63,297 bases of DNA from Bacillota bacterium (GCA_023457355.1 JAEWLW010000019.1:1-63297); one strand, 5' to 3'; counted from the stretch's first letter, positions 50,005 through 59,291 are shown. A program made the numbers and translations. Notes: generated by a model from the letters alone, not told the origin.

Positions 50005-50736
50005 ATGTGGAACAGGTGGCAGTTAAAGGAAAACGCAAAATTTGTACTGCGGGCTGCTTATTGGAAGGCTTTTTTGGTCAGCCTGATCTGGACGTTGACC
50101 TTGGGCATGGGCCGCGATGTCTTTACTTTCAACTTTAACACAAATGATTTTGACGGTCTTTCCCGCAGCTTTAATGCATTTTTGTCGGTACCAATCATGA
50201 CAATGCTGGCAGGAACATTATTGTCAGTCAGTATTATCTCCATATTAATTTCTATTTTTGTTTTTGGCCCGCTCGAGGTCGGCGTTCAACACTACTTTCT
50301 CGAGTCGACCCAAATGCGCTTTAATCTGGGCAGTATCTTCCATGGTTTTGCGACAGGACGCTACCGCAACGTCGTAACGGCGATGTTCTTGCGCAATATT
50401 TACCAGTTTTTATGGACCCTCTTGCTGATTATTCCGGGAATCGTTAAATCTTATTCTTACAGTATGCTTCCCTATTTATTGTCGGAAAATCCCGGCATTC
50501 CGCCGAGCCGCGCCCTGGAAATGTCGATGGCGATAACCGATGGCCACAAGTGGCAAATGTTTTTCCTGGATCTTTCGTTCATCGGGTGGTATCTGCTTGG
50601 CGCCATTGCGTTTGGGGTTGGTGTGTTGTTTGTGAACCCCTATTATCACACTACGCAGGCACAGCTGTATGTCGCGTTACGCACCATTGCACTCGACAGG
50701 GGCATCCTTTCTCTGGCGGAGCTCGAAACTTATTAA
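50005..50736 (+). CDS. DUF975 family membrane protein
   Basis: The 243-residue protein matches DUF975. It starts with WNRWQLKENAKFVLRAAYWK, and about five to six membrane helices follow. FGPLEVGVQHYFLES and SYSYSMLPYLLSENPGIPPS are the conserved loops. The function of the family is unknown; it is widespread in Firmicutes. It has its own terminator and lies 71 bases after the trio. Confidence 0.88.
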   Translation: MWNRWQLKENAKFVLRAAYWKAFLVSLIWTLTLGMGRDVFTFNFNTNDFDGLSRSFNAFLSVPIMTMLAGTLLSVSIISILISIFVFGPLEVGVQHYFLESTQMRFNLGSIFHGFATGRYRNVVTAMFLRNIYQFLWTLLLIIPGIVKSYSYSMLPYLLSENPGIPPSRALEMSMAITDGHKWQMFFLDLSFIGWYLLGAIAFGVGVLFVNPYYHTTQAQLYVALRTIALDRGILSLAELETY

Positions 50737-50744
50737 TCAGACTA

Positions 50745-50783
50745 AAAAAGCCTGCTGTTCAACGGAACAGCAGGCTTTTTTCT
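50745..50783. terminator. Bidirectional terminator between DUF975 and DUF1015 genes
   Basis: AAAAAGCCTGCTGTTC and GAACAGCAGGCTTTTT form a 16-bp stem around AACG, with T runs on both strands. Confidence 0.93.
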
Positions 50784-50784
50784 G

Positions 50785-51960
50785 TCATTTAATTTTGCGG
50801 CACTCCAGATAGTAGCGCTTGTCGCGCGCTTCCCCCATCGAAAAGCTTTTACGCACAAGCGCACCGTTTCTGCGCACCACATCAAAGAGCGAATCGCGGT
50901 CAAACGCGGGGAAAACGATGGCCAGCCGGTCGGGCTGATCGCCTAACGCGCGGCACGCCTGCGCGCCGTGGACATATTCCAGTTCCGCCTGTGGATGTGC
51001 CTTGAGCCACGCGTCCAGCCTGGGTTGTAAAATCTGCGCGTCGGGCGGATTGGCCGCGTCAAAATCCAGTTCACGCTGGAGGGCCTCGGGGTCGACGTGA
51101 TAAAGCAGCCGGTGAATCGGCTCAAACTTCAACGCGGGGTCATACAGGTTGACCAGCTCGGCCAGTGCGTAACGGGCGGGATGATCTTCCCGCTCTTCAG
51201 GCGAGAGCGTCGGCTTAATCGCTTCCCAGCAGGCTTTGGCCGCTGCAAAGGAATGGTTGCCATCCCCCATCGCAAAGAGAAAATCGTCATCGCCCTGGGT
51301 TTTGAGCGCCTTGAGAATATGGGCAACTTCCATAATCAACGCCGGATCGTCCACGCGGTAACCCGCACTGTGCCCGCCGCTTTTCATCAGTGTAAAATCG
51401 TACAGGCATTCAAATGACTCAACCCGGTCGGCCAAAAGGCTCATCAGGCGGTTTTTCCGGTCGTCGATAAGCACCATAATGTGCGGTGTTTCAAGCGGCG
51501 CACCGCTTCGGATTTTAATACGCGGAGGCAGGCGTTCAACAATGGTTCCTTCGGTAGCGCGTATCATCGGCTTTGCGTCTTTTGTGTAGTCATACTGCTC
51601 CAAATCCAGCGCAACCACCAGCCCCTGACGAACGCCGGTGCTGGTTCGCCGCCGCAGATAGACAAACGTCTCGCCGATATCCACCAGCAGGCGCTTTTCA
51701 AGATAGCGGCGCATCGTGGCGTTAATACGCTCAATTGCAGCGTCATTATTATTTTTAAGATAAATCTCCGGCAGGGTGATGCGCAACGTCGAGCAGGCAT
51801 CCCCCACCAGTTCCTCTACATCCTGCCAATAATCGGGTTGCGCCGTAAACTGGTCGCAGGCAATGACTGAAAAGCGGTGCAGGTCGATGCCATCGGCTGG
51901 CAAAAGAATGTTGGGCAGCGACACGCCAACCTCCGCCAAAGCCTTTTTACAAACTTCCAT
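50785..51960 (-). CDS. DUF1015 family protein
   Basis: The 391-residue protein matches DUF1015. The signature FSVIACDQFTAQPDYW (about 28-43) and the later MGDGNHSFAAAKACWE are intact. The domain's biochemical role is not settled; it is often encoded beside serA, and related ParB-like folds include serine kinases, so a serine-linked reaction is suggested. The start at 51960 is the ATG before MEVCKKALAEVG. It follows serA by 70 bases on the same strand. Confidence 0.88.
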   Translation of the reverse strand: MEVCKKALAEVGVSLPNILLPADGIDLHRFSVIACDQFTAQPDYWQDVEELVGDACSTLRITLPEIYLKNNNDAAIERINATMRRYLEKRLLVDIGETFVYLRRRTSTGVRQGLVVALDLEQYDYTKDAKPMIRATEGTIVERLPPRIKIRSGAPLETPHIMVLIDDRKNRLMSLLADRVESFECLYDFTLMKSGGHSAGYRVDDPALIMEVAHILKALKTQGDDDFLFAMGDGNHSFAAAKACWEAIKPTLSPEEREDHPARYALAELVNLYDPALKFEPIHRLLYHVDPEALQRELDFDAANPPDAQILQPRLDAWLKAHPQAELEYVHGAQACRALGDQPDRLAIVFPAFDRDSLFDVVRRNGALVRKSFSMGEARDKRYYLECRKIK

Positions 51961-52030
51961 AAAGCGTAAAGCCCCTTTCTGTTGACGCAATAGCCCCTGC
52001 ACGATACAGGCAGGGAATAAAATCCGCCTG

Positions 52031-53203
52031 TTATGGCAGAACGCGCACCCTGATCACGCCTTTAATGGCACTAAGCCGCTCAATGCAGGCCGCATCCGGT
52101 TTGCTGGCAAGGTCCAGCATGGTGTAGGCCCACTCGCCCCGGCTGGAGTTGACCATGTGCTCAATATTGTGCCCGGCCTCGGCCAGTACGGCAGTTATCT
52201 GGCCAACCATATTTTTGATATTGCGGTTGATGACCGCCACGCGGTACCCACCGGTGCGCGGCAGCTCGCAGTGGGGCAAATTGACGGAATTAATGATGTT
52301 GCCATCCTCCAGATAGCTGCGCAGCTGTTGCGCCGCCATCTCGGCGCAGTTTTCCTCCGATTCGGGTGTTGAAGCGCCAAGGTGCGGTGTGGCGATAACG
52401 CCCCTGACACCGATCACCGTTTCGTTGGGGAAATCGGTGACATAGTGGCGCAGATGCCCCGATTCCAGTGCATTGATCAATGCGGTGTCATCCACCAGAC
52501 CACCGCGGGCAAAGTTTAGCAGCACCGAACCGGGCTTCATCGCCGCCAGTTCCGCTGCGCCAATCATACCCCGCGTTTTGTCGTTCAGGGGCAGGTGCAG
52601 CGTAATGTAATCGCAGTTGGCGAATATCTCACACAGGTTTTTAACATGAATAATAGAGCGGGTCAGGTTCCATGCCGCTTCCACCGAAAGATAGGGGTCA
52701 TAGCCCATAACCTGCATGCCAAGGCCCTTGTCCGCAGCATTTGCCACCATGACGCCGATGGCGCCAAGGCCGATAACGCCGAGCTTCTTGCCGGCGAGTT
52801 CCGGGCCCACGAACTGTTTTTTGCCTTTTTCAACAAACGTTTCCAAGTCATCCGCTTTTTCGCCGTTGAGCTGCTGTAGCCACTGTACGCCGGAGATCAC
52901 CTGCCGGCCGGATAAGAGCATGCCGCACATCACCAGTTCCTTAACCGCGTTTGCATTGGCACCCGGGGTGTTAAAAACAACGATTCCCTGTTCGGTGCAG
53001 CGGTTCACCGGAATATTGTTATAACCCGCACCCGCTCTTGCGATGGCCAGCAGCCCCCCGGGCAGCTCCGCCTGCTGCATATCGGCCGAACGAACCAGTA
53101 CGGCGTCGTACTGCTCGGCGTTATCCGAAACAACATATTTTTCGCCGCTGAGCTCCTGATAAATAACATCCGAGATTTTGTTTAAGGTTTTTATCGTAAA
53201 CAT
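52031..53203 (-). CDS. serA: D-3-phosphoglycerate dehydrogenase SerA
   Basis: SerA oxidises 3-phosphoglycerate in serine synthesis. The 390-residue protein has the NAD Rossmann motif GLGAIGVMVANAADKG (about 145-160), the catalytic Arg/Glu/His in NFARGGLVDDTAL and VIATPHLGASTPESEENC, and a C-terminal ACT domain (about 315-390). The form with MFTIKTLNKISD is the short clostridial type. No serC is next to it. It probably shares a promoter with the DUF1015 gene. Confidence 0.94.
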   Translation of the reverse strand: MFTIKTLNKISDVIYQELSGEKYVVSDNAEQYDAVLVRSADMQQAELPGGLLAIARAGAGYNNIPVNRCTEQGIVVFNTPGANANAVKELVMCGMLLSGRQVISGVQWLQQLNGEKADDLETFVEKGKKQFVGPELAGKKLGVIGLGAIGVMVANAADKGLGMQVMGYDPYLSVEAAWNLTRSIIHVKNLCEIFANCDYITLHLPLNDKTRGMIGAAELAAMKPGSVLLNFARGGLVDDTALINALESGHLRHYVTDFPNETVIGVRGVIATPHLGASTPESEENCAEMAAQQLRSYLEDGNIINSVNLPHCELPRTGGYRVAVINRNIKNMVGQITAVLAEAGHNIEHMVNSSRGEWAYTMLDLASKPDAACIERLSAIKGVIRVRVLP

Positions 53204-53303
53204 ACTAATGCCTTCTCCCTCTTTGCGACACATTTTATGTATAAATGCTGTTATAAATTCAGCAAATGATTATATTTCTTTGCCTGCCTGTCTGTTTTTT
53301 GCG

Positions 53304-53435
53304 TCAAGATCGACAGCGCGTGCCCACTGTACAACAACACCCTGCGTTGATACCACCGCCATGACGGCATCCAAAATAACAAGCTGTCAGATAGCGCCCT
53401 GTTGTCACCTGGAAAGTATGATACGCGCGATCCAT
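53304..53435 (-). CDS. Possible small peptide or frameshifted gene upstream of serA
   Basis: An ATG at 53435 has a fine ribosome site (AGGAGGGG, nine bases away) and opens a 43-codon frame beginning MDRAYHTFQVTTGRYLTACY. Midway, the next frame opens (TTG 53374 or ATG 53362, stop at 53270) and reads more like protein, with the ending ARAVDLDAKNRQAGKEI. A one-base shift would join them to a protein of about 54 residues. So this may be a real small gene with a frameshift, or chance. It lies in the 5' region of serA. Confidence 0.35.
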   Translation of the reverse strand: MDRAYHTFQVTTGRYLTACYFGCRHGGGINAGCCCTVGTRCRS

Positions 53436-53951
53436 TACAAAAAACCCCTCCTGCTTTTTAAAATATGCCCCTGTCTGTGTGCGTGATTATTGTGACATTA
53501 TAACGAAATTAACCGGATAATTCAATAGACGCGCCAAATATCAGCGTTATTTACAAAGCGCTTTACAAATCCCCCCCTTTGATTGACGGGCGATCTCGCT
53601 GGCAGACTTAATCCCGTTTTTTATGTGACAGCACAACTTCGTTGTCTGCCTTTTTAGAGGAAAATCTGACTAATATTGCATAACAGCTTTTGGAATTTTA
53701 TAAAAAACCAGTGACTTTTACATGATATTATTGTATTATATTAAGGTATATTATTGTTATATTTTATACTGGCATTTTCCTCTTATTTACATTTCTTCCG
53801 CATCACCTGATGCATGAAATTGAATATTTACGGCGCCGTCCGAATACCGCATCCTGTTCAGGCTGTTCGGGCCGTCAGCTACCTGCCTGCCTTGTTAGCT
53901 TGGCATTTAAGGGTTATGCTTTTATATTATGAAAGCGAGGCGATACTTCAA
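53436..53951. other. Intergenic stretch before the GGDEF gene
   Basis: About 515 bases are mostly AT-rich, with no credible gene. A plus-strand frame from 53814 is open into the GGDEF gene, but it lacks a ribosome site. The serA and GGDEF promoters must lie here or nearby; none is strong enough to name. Confidence 0.5.
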
Positions 53952-56567
53952 ATGCCCTTTATTCAGCTTTTCTTCTGGGCGATGCCTGTTGTTGCAACCG
54001 TCTGTTATACACTGCTGCTGGTGATCTTTTTAATTTCCAAGCGGGACAAGGCCATGCAGTATTTTACGCTTTTGCTGGTCTCCCTGGCTATTTGGTCAAG
54101 TTCAGCTGTTTTGCTAAGGTTTCAGATTTGGCCCGGTGTTTTATTTTGGATGCGCGCCATGCTGTGTGCCATATTGCTGTCGTCTCTTTTTGCTTATTAC
54201 CTCGTTGATTTTTACACAGGCAGCATTTCACGTTCGGCCAATATGTTCTGGAACGCCGCTACGGCTTTTATGCTTATTACCAACGGCATGGGTTTAGTGA
54301 TAAGTCAGGCCCGAATTATCAGGCAAACGGGTGTTGGTAAATATGCGTCTTATTCGCTTGTCTATGCCCTTGGCCCAATGGCGGTTTGGATTCTTTTGAT
54401 CTCAGCTGCTTTGGCAACCTGCATTTTTTATAAGGCCTATTACTATCGCATGCAGCAGGGGGTGCAGCCCGCTCCCATTCGCTGGCTGTTGCTGGCGATT
54501 GGTATCGGTTACCTTGGCACCTTCTGTAATATAATTCCCGCCCTTGGCCAGTACCCCATCGATGTCTTTTGCTGCACCGTCACAGCGTTTATAATATTCT
54601 TTGCCATCTTTAAAAACCGTATGGCAGAAATGCATTTTATGGCCATGCGCGGAATTGCCTTTTCCGGCATTTTACTTATGGGCGGCGCCTGTTATACCGG
54701 GGTTATCTGGCTTTTGAAGAAATGCCTGACAATATACCAAACACCCGCTTATCTTTTTATAACGCTGGCTGCTCTGCTGGCGGCAGCCTTGTATCAACCG
54801 GTGTTTATTTTGACCCGTTCGCTGGTTGACCGCCTGTTTTATAAAACCGCTTTTCAGCGCCGCAACGCGCTGTGCGCGTTCACTTTCAGCAACACAGGCA
54901 GCCTGAACCTCTCCGATCTTTCAATGCAGCTGCTGAAAGCCGCCGAGAAGGCGATGACCGCCCAAAACGCCTGCATGCTGTTTCCAGATTATGAATCCGG
55001 TGTCTATACGCCCTTTTCTTCCACAATGCCTTTAACCACCAAGGATATTGAAATTAGCGCGCACAGCCCGGTTGTTCACTGGATCAACCAAAACGGTGAA
55101 AGCCTGGACCTCAATACCTTCCGGTGTCCGGCGCCAATAAAAAATCTTTGGGAAAAAGAACGGCAGATGCTTTCGCACTGGGACATTCAAGTGGTTGTGC
55201 CCATAAAATGCCGCGGCGTTCTGATCGGCATGATTTTGCTGACCTCAAAGCAGGACGATACGCCTTATACTGTTGAGGATTTAAGCCTTCTCAAAAATTT
55301 TGGCGCTTCAACTGCCGTTGCAATTGATAATGCTTACAGCTACCGCGGCGCCCAGCCACAGGCTACCACCGATGATTTGACCGGGTTGTATAATACGCGC
55401 TACCTCTATCAGTACCTGCCCACCGTTGTGACCTGCAAAACCGGCAAGCCGGTTTCGGTTATTATTATTGATGTTGATTTTTTTCGCGTATATAACGACC
55501 TTTACGGCCATTTGGAAGGCGACAAGGCCTTGCGCCGAATAGCGGCCCTGATTAAGACGACCGTGGGCCAGCGGGGCATCTGCGCGCGTTATGGCGGGGA
55601 GGAATTCACTGTCGTGCTGCCGGACTACCATTCGGCCGGCGCCTTTGAAGTTGCTGAAAAAATCCGCAACAAAGTGCAGCAAATGTTTTTTGGCACCTCG
55701 CAGCATGACCGCCGTTTTCTCTCGGTCAGCATCGGCTTGTGCACTTATCCCTCGGCGGCGCCCAATCAGGAGGAGCTGATGATGCGCGCCGATCTGGCGC
55801 TTTACACAGCAAAAAATTCGGGCAAAAACAAAACGGTTATTTACACACCCAAGCTTTCCGCCAAGGGCAAAAAGGGCCTGAAGAATTTCAGCGAAGTATC
55901 ACCGGATGCTTTGATTGCGTCCTTAAATATGCAAAACGAGCAAACCGGCCCGGCGTATACCGCAACACTTTATGCTCTGACCGCAGCCATTGACACAAAA
56001 GATCATTTTACCTTCAGCCATTCTCAAAATGTGGCGCGTTATGCATCGGTTCTGGCAACCAAACTCGGGATGGACCCGGTGCATGTTTCGATAATTTCGG
56101 AAGCGGGCTTGCTGCATGATATCGGCAAAATTGGCATCCCCGAACATATCCTGGCCAAACCGGAACCGTTGACAGCGCAGGAGTATGCCATTATGCAACA
56201 GCATGTGGATATGTCGATTGCAATCGTCAAGCATTTGCCCTCGCTGAACTACGTGATACCGGCCATCATGGGCCACCATGAACGTTGGGATGGTCAGGGT
56301 TATCCGCGCGGGTTAGCAGGGGATCAGATTCCGATTTCGGCCCGCTGTTTAGCAATAGCCGATTGCTTTGACGCCATCGTCTCAAAGCGCCCCTACAAAG
56401 AAGCTTTGCCCGTTGATGTGGCCCTCAAAGAGATTGAGGCCTGCGCCGGGACGCATTTTGACCCGCAGATTGCCGCCACATTTGTCGCCATAGTGCGCAA
56501 CGGCGAACTGGCCGTTTCTGAAAACAACAACCTGCCGCCAATCGTGCTGAACACCGGCGTGATATAG
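53952..56567 (+). CDS. Membrane GAF-GGDEF-HD-GYP cyclic-di-GMP protein
   Basis: The 871-residue protein has seven to nine N-terminal membrane helices (about 1-290) of the 7TM sensor type, a GAF-like domain (about 310-470), a GGDEF domain with active-site YGGEEF (about 553-558), and a C-terminal HD-GYP domain with HDIGKIG and GHHERWDGQGYPRG. So it could both make and break c-di-GMP. The usual RxxD inhibitory site is absent (GQRG at that place). I place the start at 53952 after GCGAGGCG; an upstream ATG at 53814 lacks a ribosome site. It is a single gene. Confidence 0.92.
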   Translation: MPFIQLFFWAMPVVATVCYTLLLVIFLISKRDKAMQYFTLLLVSLAIWSSSAVLLRFQIWPGVLFWMRAMLCAILLSSLFAYYLVDFYTGSISRSANMFWNAATAFMLITNGMGLVISQARIIRQTGVGKYASYSLVYALGPMAVWILLISAALATCIFYKAYYYRMQQGVQPAPIRWLLLAIGIGYLGTFCNIIPALGQYPIDVFCCTVTAFIIFFAIFKNRMAEMHFMAMRGIAFSGILLMGGACYTGVIWLLKKCLTIYQTPAYLFITLAALLAAALYQPVFILTRSLVDRLFYKTAFQRRNALCAFTFSNTGSLNLSDLSMQLLKAAEKAMTAQNACMLFPDYESGVYTPFSSTMPLTTKDIEISAHSPVVHWINQNGESLDLNTFRCPAPIKNLWEKERQMLSHWDIQVVVPIKCRGVLIGMILLTSKQDDTPYTVEDLSLLKNFGASTAVAIDNAYSYRGAQPQATTDDLTGLYNTRYLYQYLPTVVTCKTGKPVSVIIIDVDFFRVYNDLYGHLEGDKALRRIAALIKTTVGQRGICARYGGEEFTVVLPDYHSAGAFEVAEKIRNKVQQMFFGTSQHDRRFLSVSIGLCTYPSAAPNQEELMMRADLALYTAKNSGKNKTVIYTPKLSAKGKKGLKNFSEVSPDALIASLNMQNEQTGPAYTATLYALTAAIDTKDHFTFSHSQNVARYASVLATKLGMDPVHVSIISEAGLLHDIGKIGIPEHILAKPEPLTAQEYAIMQQHVDMSIAIVKHLPSLNYVIPAIMGHHERWDGQGYPRGLAGDQIPISARCLAIADCFDAIVSKRPYKEALPVDVALKEIEACAGTHFDPQIAATFVAIVRNGELAVSENNNLPPIVLNTGVI

Positions 56568-56663
56568 TGAAAAGCTTCTAATTGCATCAACGGGTGCCGC
56601 GGACTGAGTGGAGAATTAAGGACTGGTCCAGCTCTTGGGGCCATATTTTTAATTAATGCTTAT

Positions 56664-56942
56664 ACATCTAATTGAAACAGACCCCGCTGTACGGCGTTTG
56701 TTATGGGCCAAAACGCATGACGCCCCCATACTACCCGCAATCGAAAGCGCGCGGGGCTTGGCTCCGCTTTCGCACTATAGGCATACCGTCCGGACAGTGC
56801 CTCACGCGTATTCTTGTCTTTCAAAAAGCGCAGGCGGGACGCCAAGACAGCCCTCCCTGCTGTTTTGGTGTGGGTAACCCTCTGCCACAGTGCCCTGATG
56901 CGCGCTTTAAACAGCATTTGTTTTATGCACCTGTGCCCCCCT
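56664..56942 (+). repeat. Diverged intergenic repeat unit, copy C
   Basis: This 279-base non-coding unit aligns in the same direction with 57088-57386. Shared words include TAATTGAAA at the start, TTGTTATG and AAAACGCAT near the middle, then GGGCTTGG, AGTGCCCT, and the ending CAGCATTTGTTTTATGC. The match is patchy, so the duplication is old. It lies just after the GGDEF gene. No reading frame is credible. Confidence 0.55.
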
Positions 56943-56988
56943 TATTGGCAGCCTATGCAAAGGGCGCTGTGAATTAACCGCAGCGCCC

Positions 56989-57305
56989 TCAGCTTGTCGA
57001 AAAACGAACATTTAGAAAATGTTGCACAAATAAAAATTTTGGTCGCGCTTTTGGGTCTTCATTTTCAATTAAACCGCTTAGGCGCTTAATTGAAAATAAG
57101 CCCAGCTATGCTGTGCTTGTTATGCGTAAAAAACGCATAACGCGTCCCACACTGTCAATCAAAAGCTTGCAGGGCCTTGGTGGAGCAGCGGGCATTTATG
57201 CCACCCGCTGTGATAAGCGGAGCCAAGCTGCCGCGCGCGCACCTCTATGCGAGCGGTCCGGGCAGCCCCCCACAACAAAGTGCCCTAATTCAGTAAGAGC
57301 CGCAG
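56989..57305 (-). repeat. Dispersed intergenic repeat, copy B, with palindromic insert
   Basis: In minus orientation this copy matches copy A (1-127) at both ends. Between them it carries extra blocks. One contains two perfect hairpins: ATTTTCAATTAA with TTAATTGAAAAT (57061-57097) and GTTATGCGT with ACGCATAAC (57119-57141). At its 56989 edge it abuts a GC-rich hairpin (GGGCGCTG with CAGCGCCC, about 56962-56988), as copy A abuts a different one. This points to modular non-coding elements that sit next to terminators. Confidence 0.7.
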
Positions 57306-57432
57306 GAGAGGGCGCAAAACAGTTCGGGGGGGGTTCTCCCATGTCGCGATAAGCAGCATTTCTTTTATGCAAATTGCTGAGCCCCCGTCAAAGAAGCGGA
57401 TTACGTAAGGTAAAATACCGGGGAAAAGTGTG

Positions 57433-57460
57433 AAAAGGGGGCAGTTAGCCCCCTTTTTCG
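57433..57460. terminator. Hairpin terminator at the repeat block edge
   Basis: AAAAGGGGGC (57433-57442) pairs with GCCCCCTTTTT (57448-57458) around AGTTA. T tracts occur on both strands. It may end the fba transcript, which stops 142 bases away, or close the repeat block. The remainder up to fba shows nothing. Confidence 0.7.
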
Positions 57461-57601
57461 CATCGAGGCGCACAAAGTGCGCCGGATTGTTCGCCCGCAG
57501 GCTGTCGCATTTTCCTGTACTAACCGCTGTATTCAGGAATTCTAAAGCCTGTCAAAACCAAAACACATTGTTGATCATGCTGTAAGCCCCTAAAGCCCGC
57601 T

Positions 57602-58537
57602 TCAGGCTTTACCGGCGCATCCAAGCACGGCCTGCATCTTGTGGGCAACCACCTCGCGCACAGCGTTTCTGGCGGGGGTAAGGTATTGTCTGGGGTCAAA
57701 ATGGTCCGGATGCTCGGCCATGTGTTTTCTGATGGCCGCTGTCATTGCCAAACGGATATCCGAATCGATATTGATTTTGCAAACCGCCATTTTAGCTGCC
57801 TCGCGCAGCATTTCTTCCGGTATGCCGATCGCGCCGGGCATCTGCCCGCCGTATTGGTTCACGATCGTCACATACTCCTGCATGACCGAGGAGGCACCGT
57901 GCAGGACGATGGGGAAGCCGGGAAGCCGTCTCTCCACCTCTTTAAGAATGTCAAAACGCAGCTGAGGTTTTTGGCCGGGCTTAAACTTAAAAGCGCCATG
58001 GCTGGTGCCAATGGCAATGGCCAGTGAATCGACACCGGTTTTTGTTACAAACTCCTCTACCTGCGCCGGATCGGTGTAGGAAGAATCGGCAGCCGAGACA
58101 TTAACGTCATCCTCAACACCCGCCAGTCGGCCAAGCTCGCCCTCAACGGTAATGCCTCTGGCGTGCGCATACTCCACGACCTGACGGGTTACCTTGATGT
58201 TGTCCTCAAAACTGTGGTGCGAACCGTCGATCATAACCGATGAAAAACCGCCGTCGATGCAGTCCTTGCAGATTTCAAACCCGTCGCCGTGGTCTAAGTG
58301 CAACGCAATATCCAAGCCGGTGTCGGCGACCGCCGCTTCGACCAGCTTCATCAGATAGGCGTGCTTGGCATATTTGCGCGCCCCGGCCGAGACCTGAAGA
58401 ATCAGCGGTGCCTTCTGCTGCATTGCCGCTTCGGTGATGCCCTGAACAATCTCCATGTTGTTTACATTGAATGCGCCAATCGCATAGCCGCCTGCATATG
58501 CCTTCTTAAACATCTCTGTCGTGTTAACCAACGCCAT
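57602..58537 (-). CDS. fba: Class II fructose-bisphosphate aldolase
   Basis: The 311-residue enzyme cleaves fructose-1,6-bisphosphate in glycolysis. The zinc site is read in LHLDHGDGFEICKDCIDGGF (about 78-97), GTSHGAFKF and VLHGASS, with the second-site Glu in VEGELGRLAGVEDDV. It is the FbaA-type short form of Firmicutes. It follows nudF by 13 bases, so both genes share a transcript. Confidence 0.96.
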   Translation of the reverse strand: MALVNTTEMFKKAYAGGYAIGAFNVNNMEIVQGITEAAMQQKAPLILQVSAGARKYAKHAYLMKLVEAAVADTGLDIALHLDHGDGFEICKDCIDGGFSSVMIDGSHHSFEDNIKVTRQVVEYAHARGITVEGELGRLAGVEDDVNVSAADSSYTDPAQVEEFVTKTGVDSLAIAIGTSHGAFKFKPGQKPQLRFDILKEVERRLPGFPIVLHGASSVMQEYVTIVNQYGGQMPGAIGIPEEMLREAAKMAVCKINIDSDIRLAMTAAIRKHMAEHPDHFDPRQYLTPARNAVREVVAHKMQAVLGCAGKA

Positions 58538-58550
58538 AAAAACACCTCTC

Positions 58551-59078
58551 CTAATGCATATTTTTTATTTTTAAAATACCAATCTGGGTTTTGCTGTCCA
58601 AAATTTCATCAGCCAGAACTAGGCGCACCGCCTCGTCAAAATCGACATGTTCTACCGAAAGGAATTCATCCTCGTCCAGTTTTTGCTGCACAGGTGTAAG
58701 CCCTTGAGCATAAAACAGGTGGACCAGCTCAACATCGTAAGCCGCGGCGGGGTATACACGCCCCAGTTCGGTGAGCTTTTCGGCCTTATAGCCTGTCTCT
58801 TCCTGTAGTTCACGTGCGGCGCACTGCAACGGCGATTCACCCGGGTCGATCTTCCCGGCCGGCAATTCCAAAAGCTCCTGCCCGATAGGGTAACGGTACT
58901 GACGTACCATCAGCAGCTTCCCTTCTTCATCAAACGCCACAACCCCCGCGGCCCCCTGATGGTCAATGACCTCTCGCACTGTTTCATGTCCGTTTTCAAG
59001 CAAAACACGATCAACACGAAGGCTTAAAATACGTCCGTTATAAATTTTCTGACTGCTTAAGGTTTTTTCCACCGCCAT
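58551..59078 (-). CDS. nudF: NUDIX hydrolase, ADP-ribose pyrophosphatase type
   Basis: The 175-residue hydrolase has a complete Nudix box from GKIDPGESPLQCAARELQEE through TG (about 74-95), with Pro and Tyr positions suggesting an ADP-ribose pyrophosphatase (NudF/YqkG). It starts with an N-terminal beta domain typical of that group. It heads the nudF-fba pair. Confidence 0.93.
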   Translation of the reverse strand: MAVEKTLSSQKIYNGRILSLRVDRVLLENGHETVREVIDHQGAAGVVAFDEEGKLLMVRQYRYPIGQELLELPAGKIDPGESPLQCAARELQEETGYKAEKLTELGRVYPAAAYDVELVHLFYAQGLTPVQQKLDEDEFLSVEHVDFDEAVRLVLADEILDSKTQIGILKIKNMH

Positions 59079-59142
59079 GGTTGAAGCCTCCTTTTATCAC
59101 TACCGTTATTTTACCTTTTTCTGAAATAAAAATCAATTCATC

Positions 59143-59172
59143 TTGGCAATCTGTGCACATTTCGTTTATAAT
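59143..59172 (+). promoter_or_regulatory. Promoter of the thioredoxin-reductase-like gene
   Basis: TTGGCA (59143-59148) and TATAAT (59167-59172) are 18 bases apart. Predicted start is about 59180, giving a 112-base leader. Confidence 0.75.
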
Positions 59173-59179
59173 AGAATAG

Positions 59180-59291
59180 TACTGAGGCCCGGCGGTTCGT
59201 CGCTGGACGCGGCAAACCGCCAGAGATGGCCGATAGCCATTGTCCCGATCATTCGGATACGGCTATAACGTAGTTGAAAGAGGTGCAAGCA
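59180..59291 (+). promoter_or_regulatory. Leader with alternative hairpins, possible riboswitch
   Basis: The leader opens with a hairpin GGCGGTT/AACCGCC (59191-59221). Next, ATGGC can pair with GCCAT (59226-59240). Alternatively ATAGCC (59233-59238) pairs with GGCTAT (59261-59266), enclosing CCGA/TCGG (59245-59256). The two folds share bases and exclude each other. This is the logic of a switch, but the sequence matches no class I know, and no terminator T-run is present. Effects on translation would be the likeliest. Confidence 0.4.

Noticed and set aside
53178..53486. A 102-codon plus-strand frame near the serA start
   Set aside because: It overlaps the serA start in antisense, and has no ribosome site; its make-up is not protein-like.
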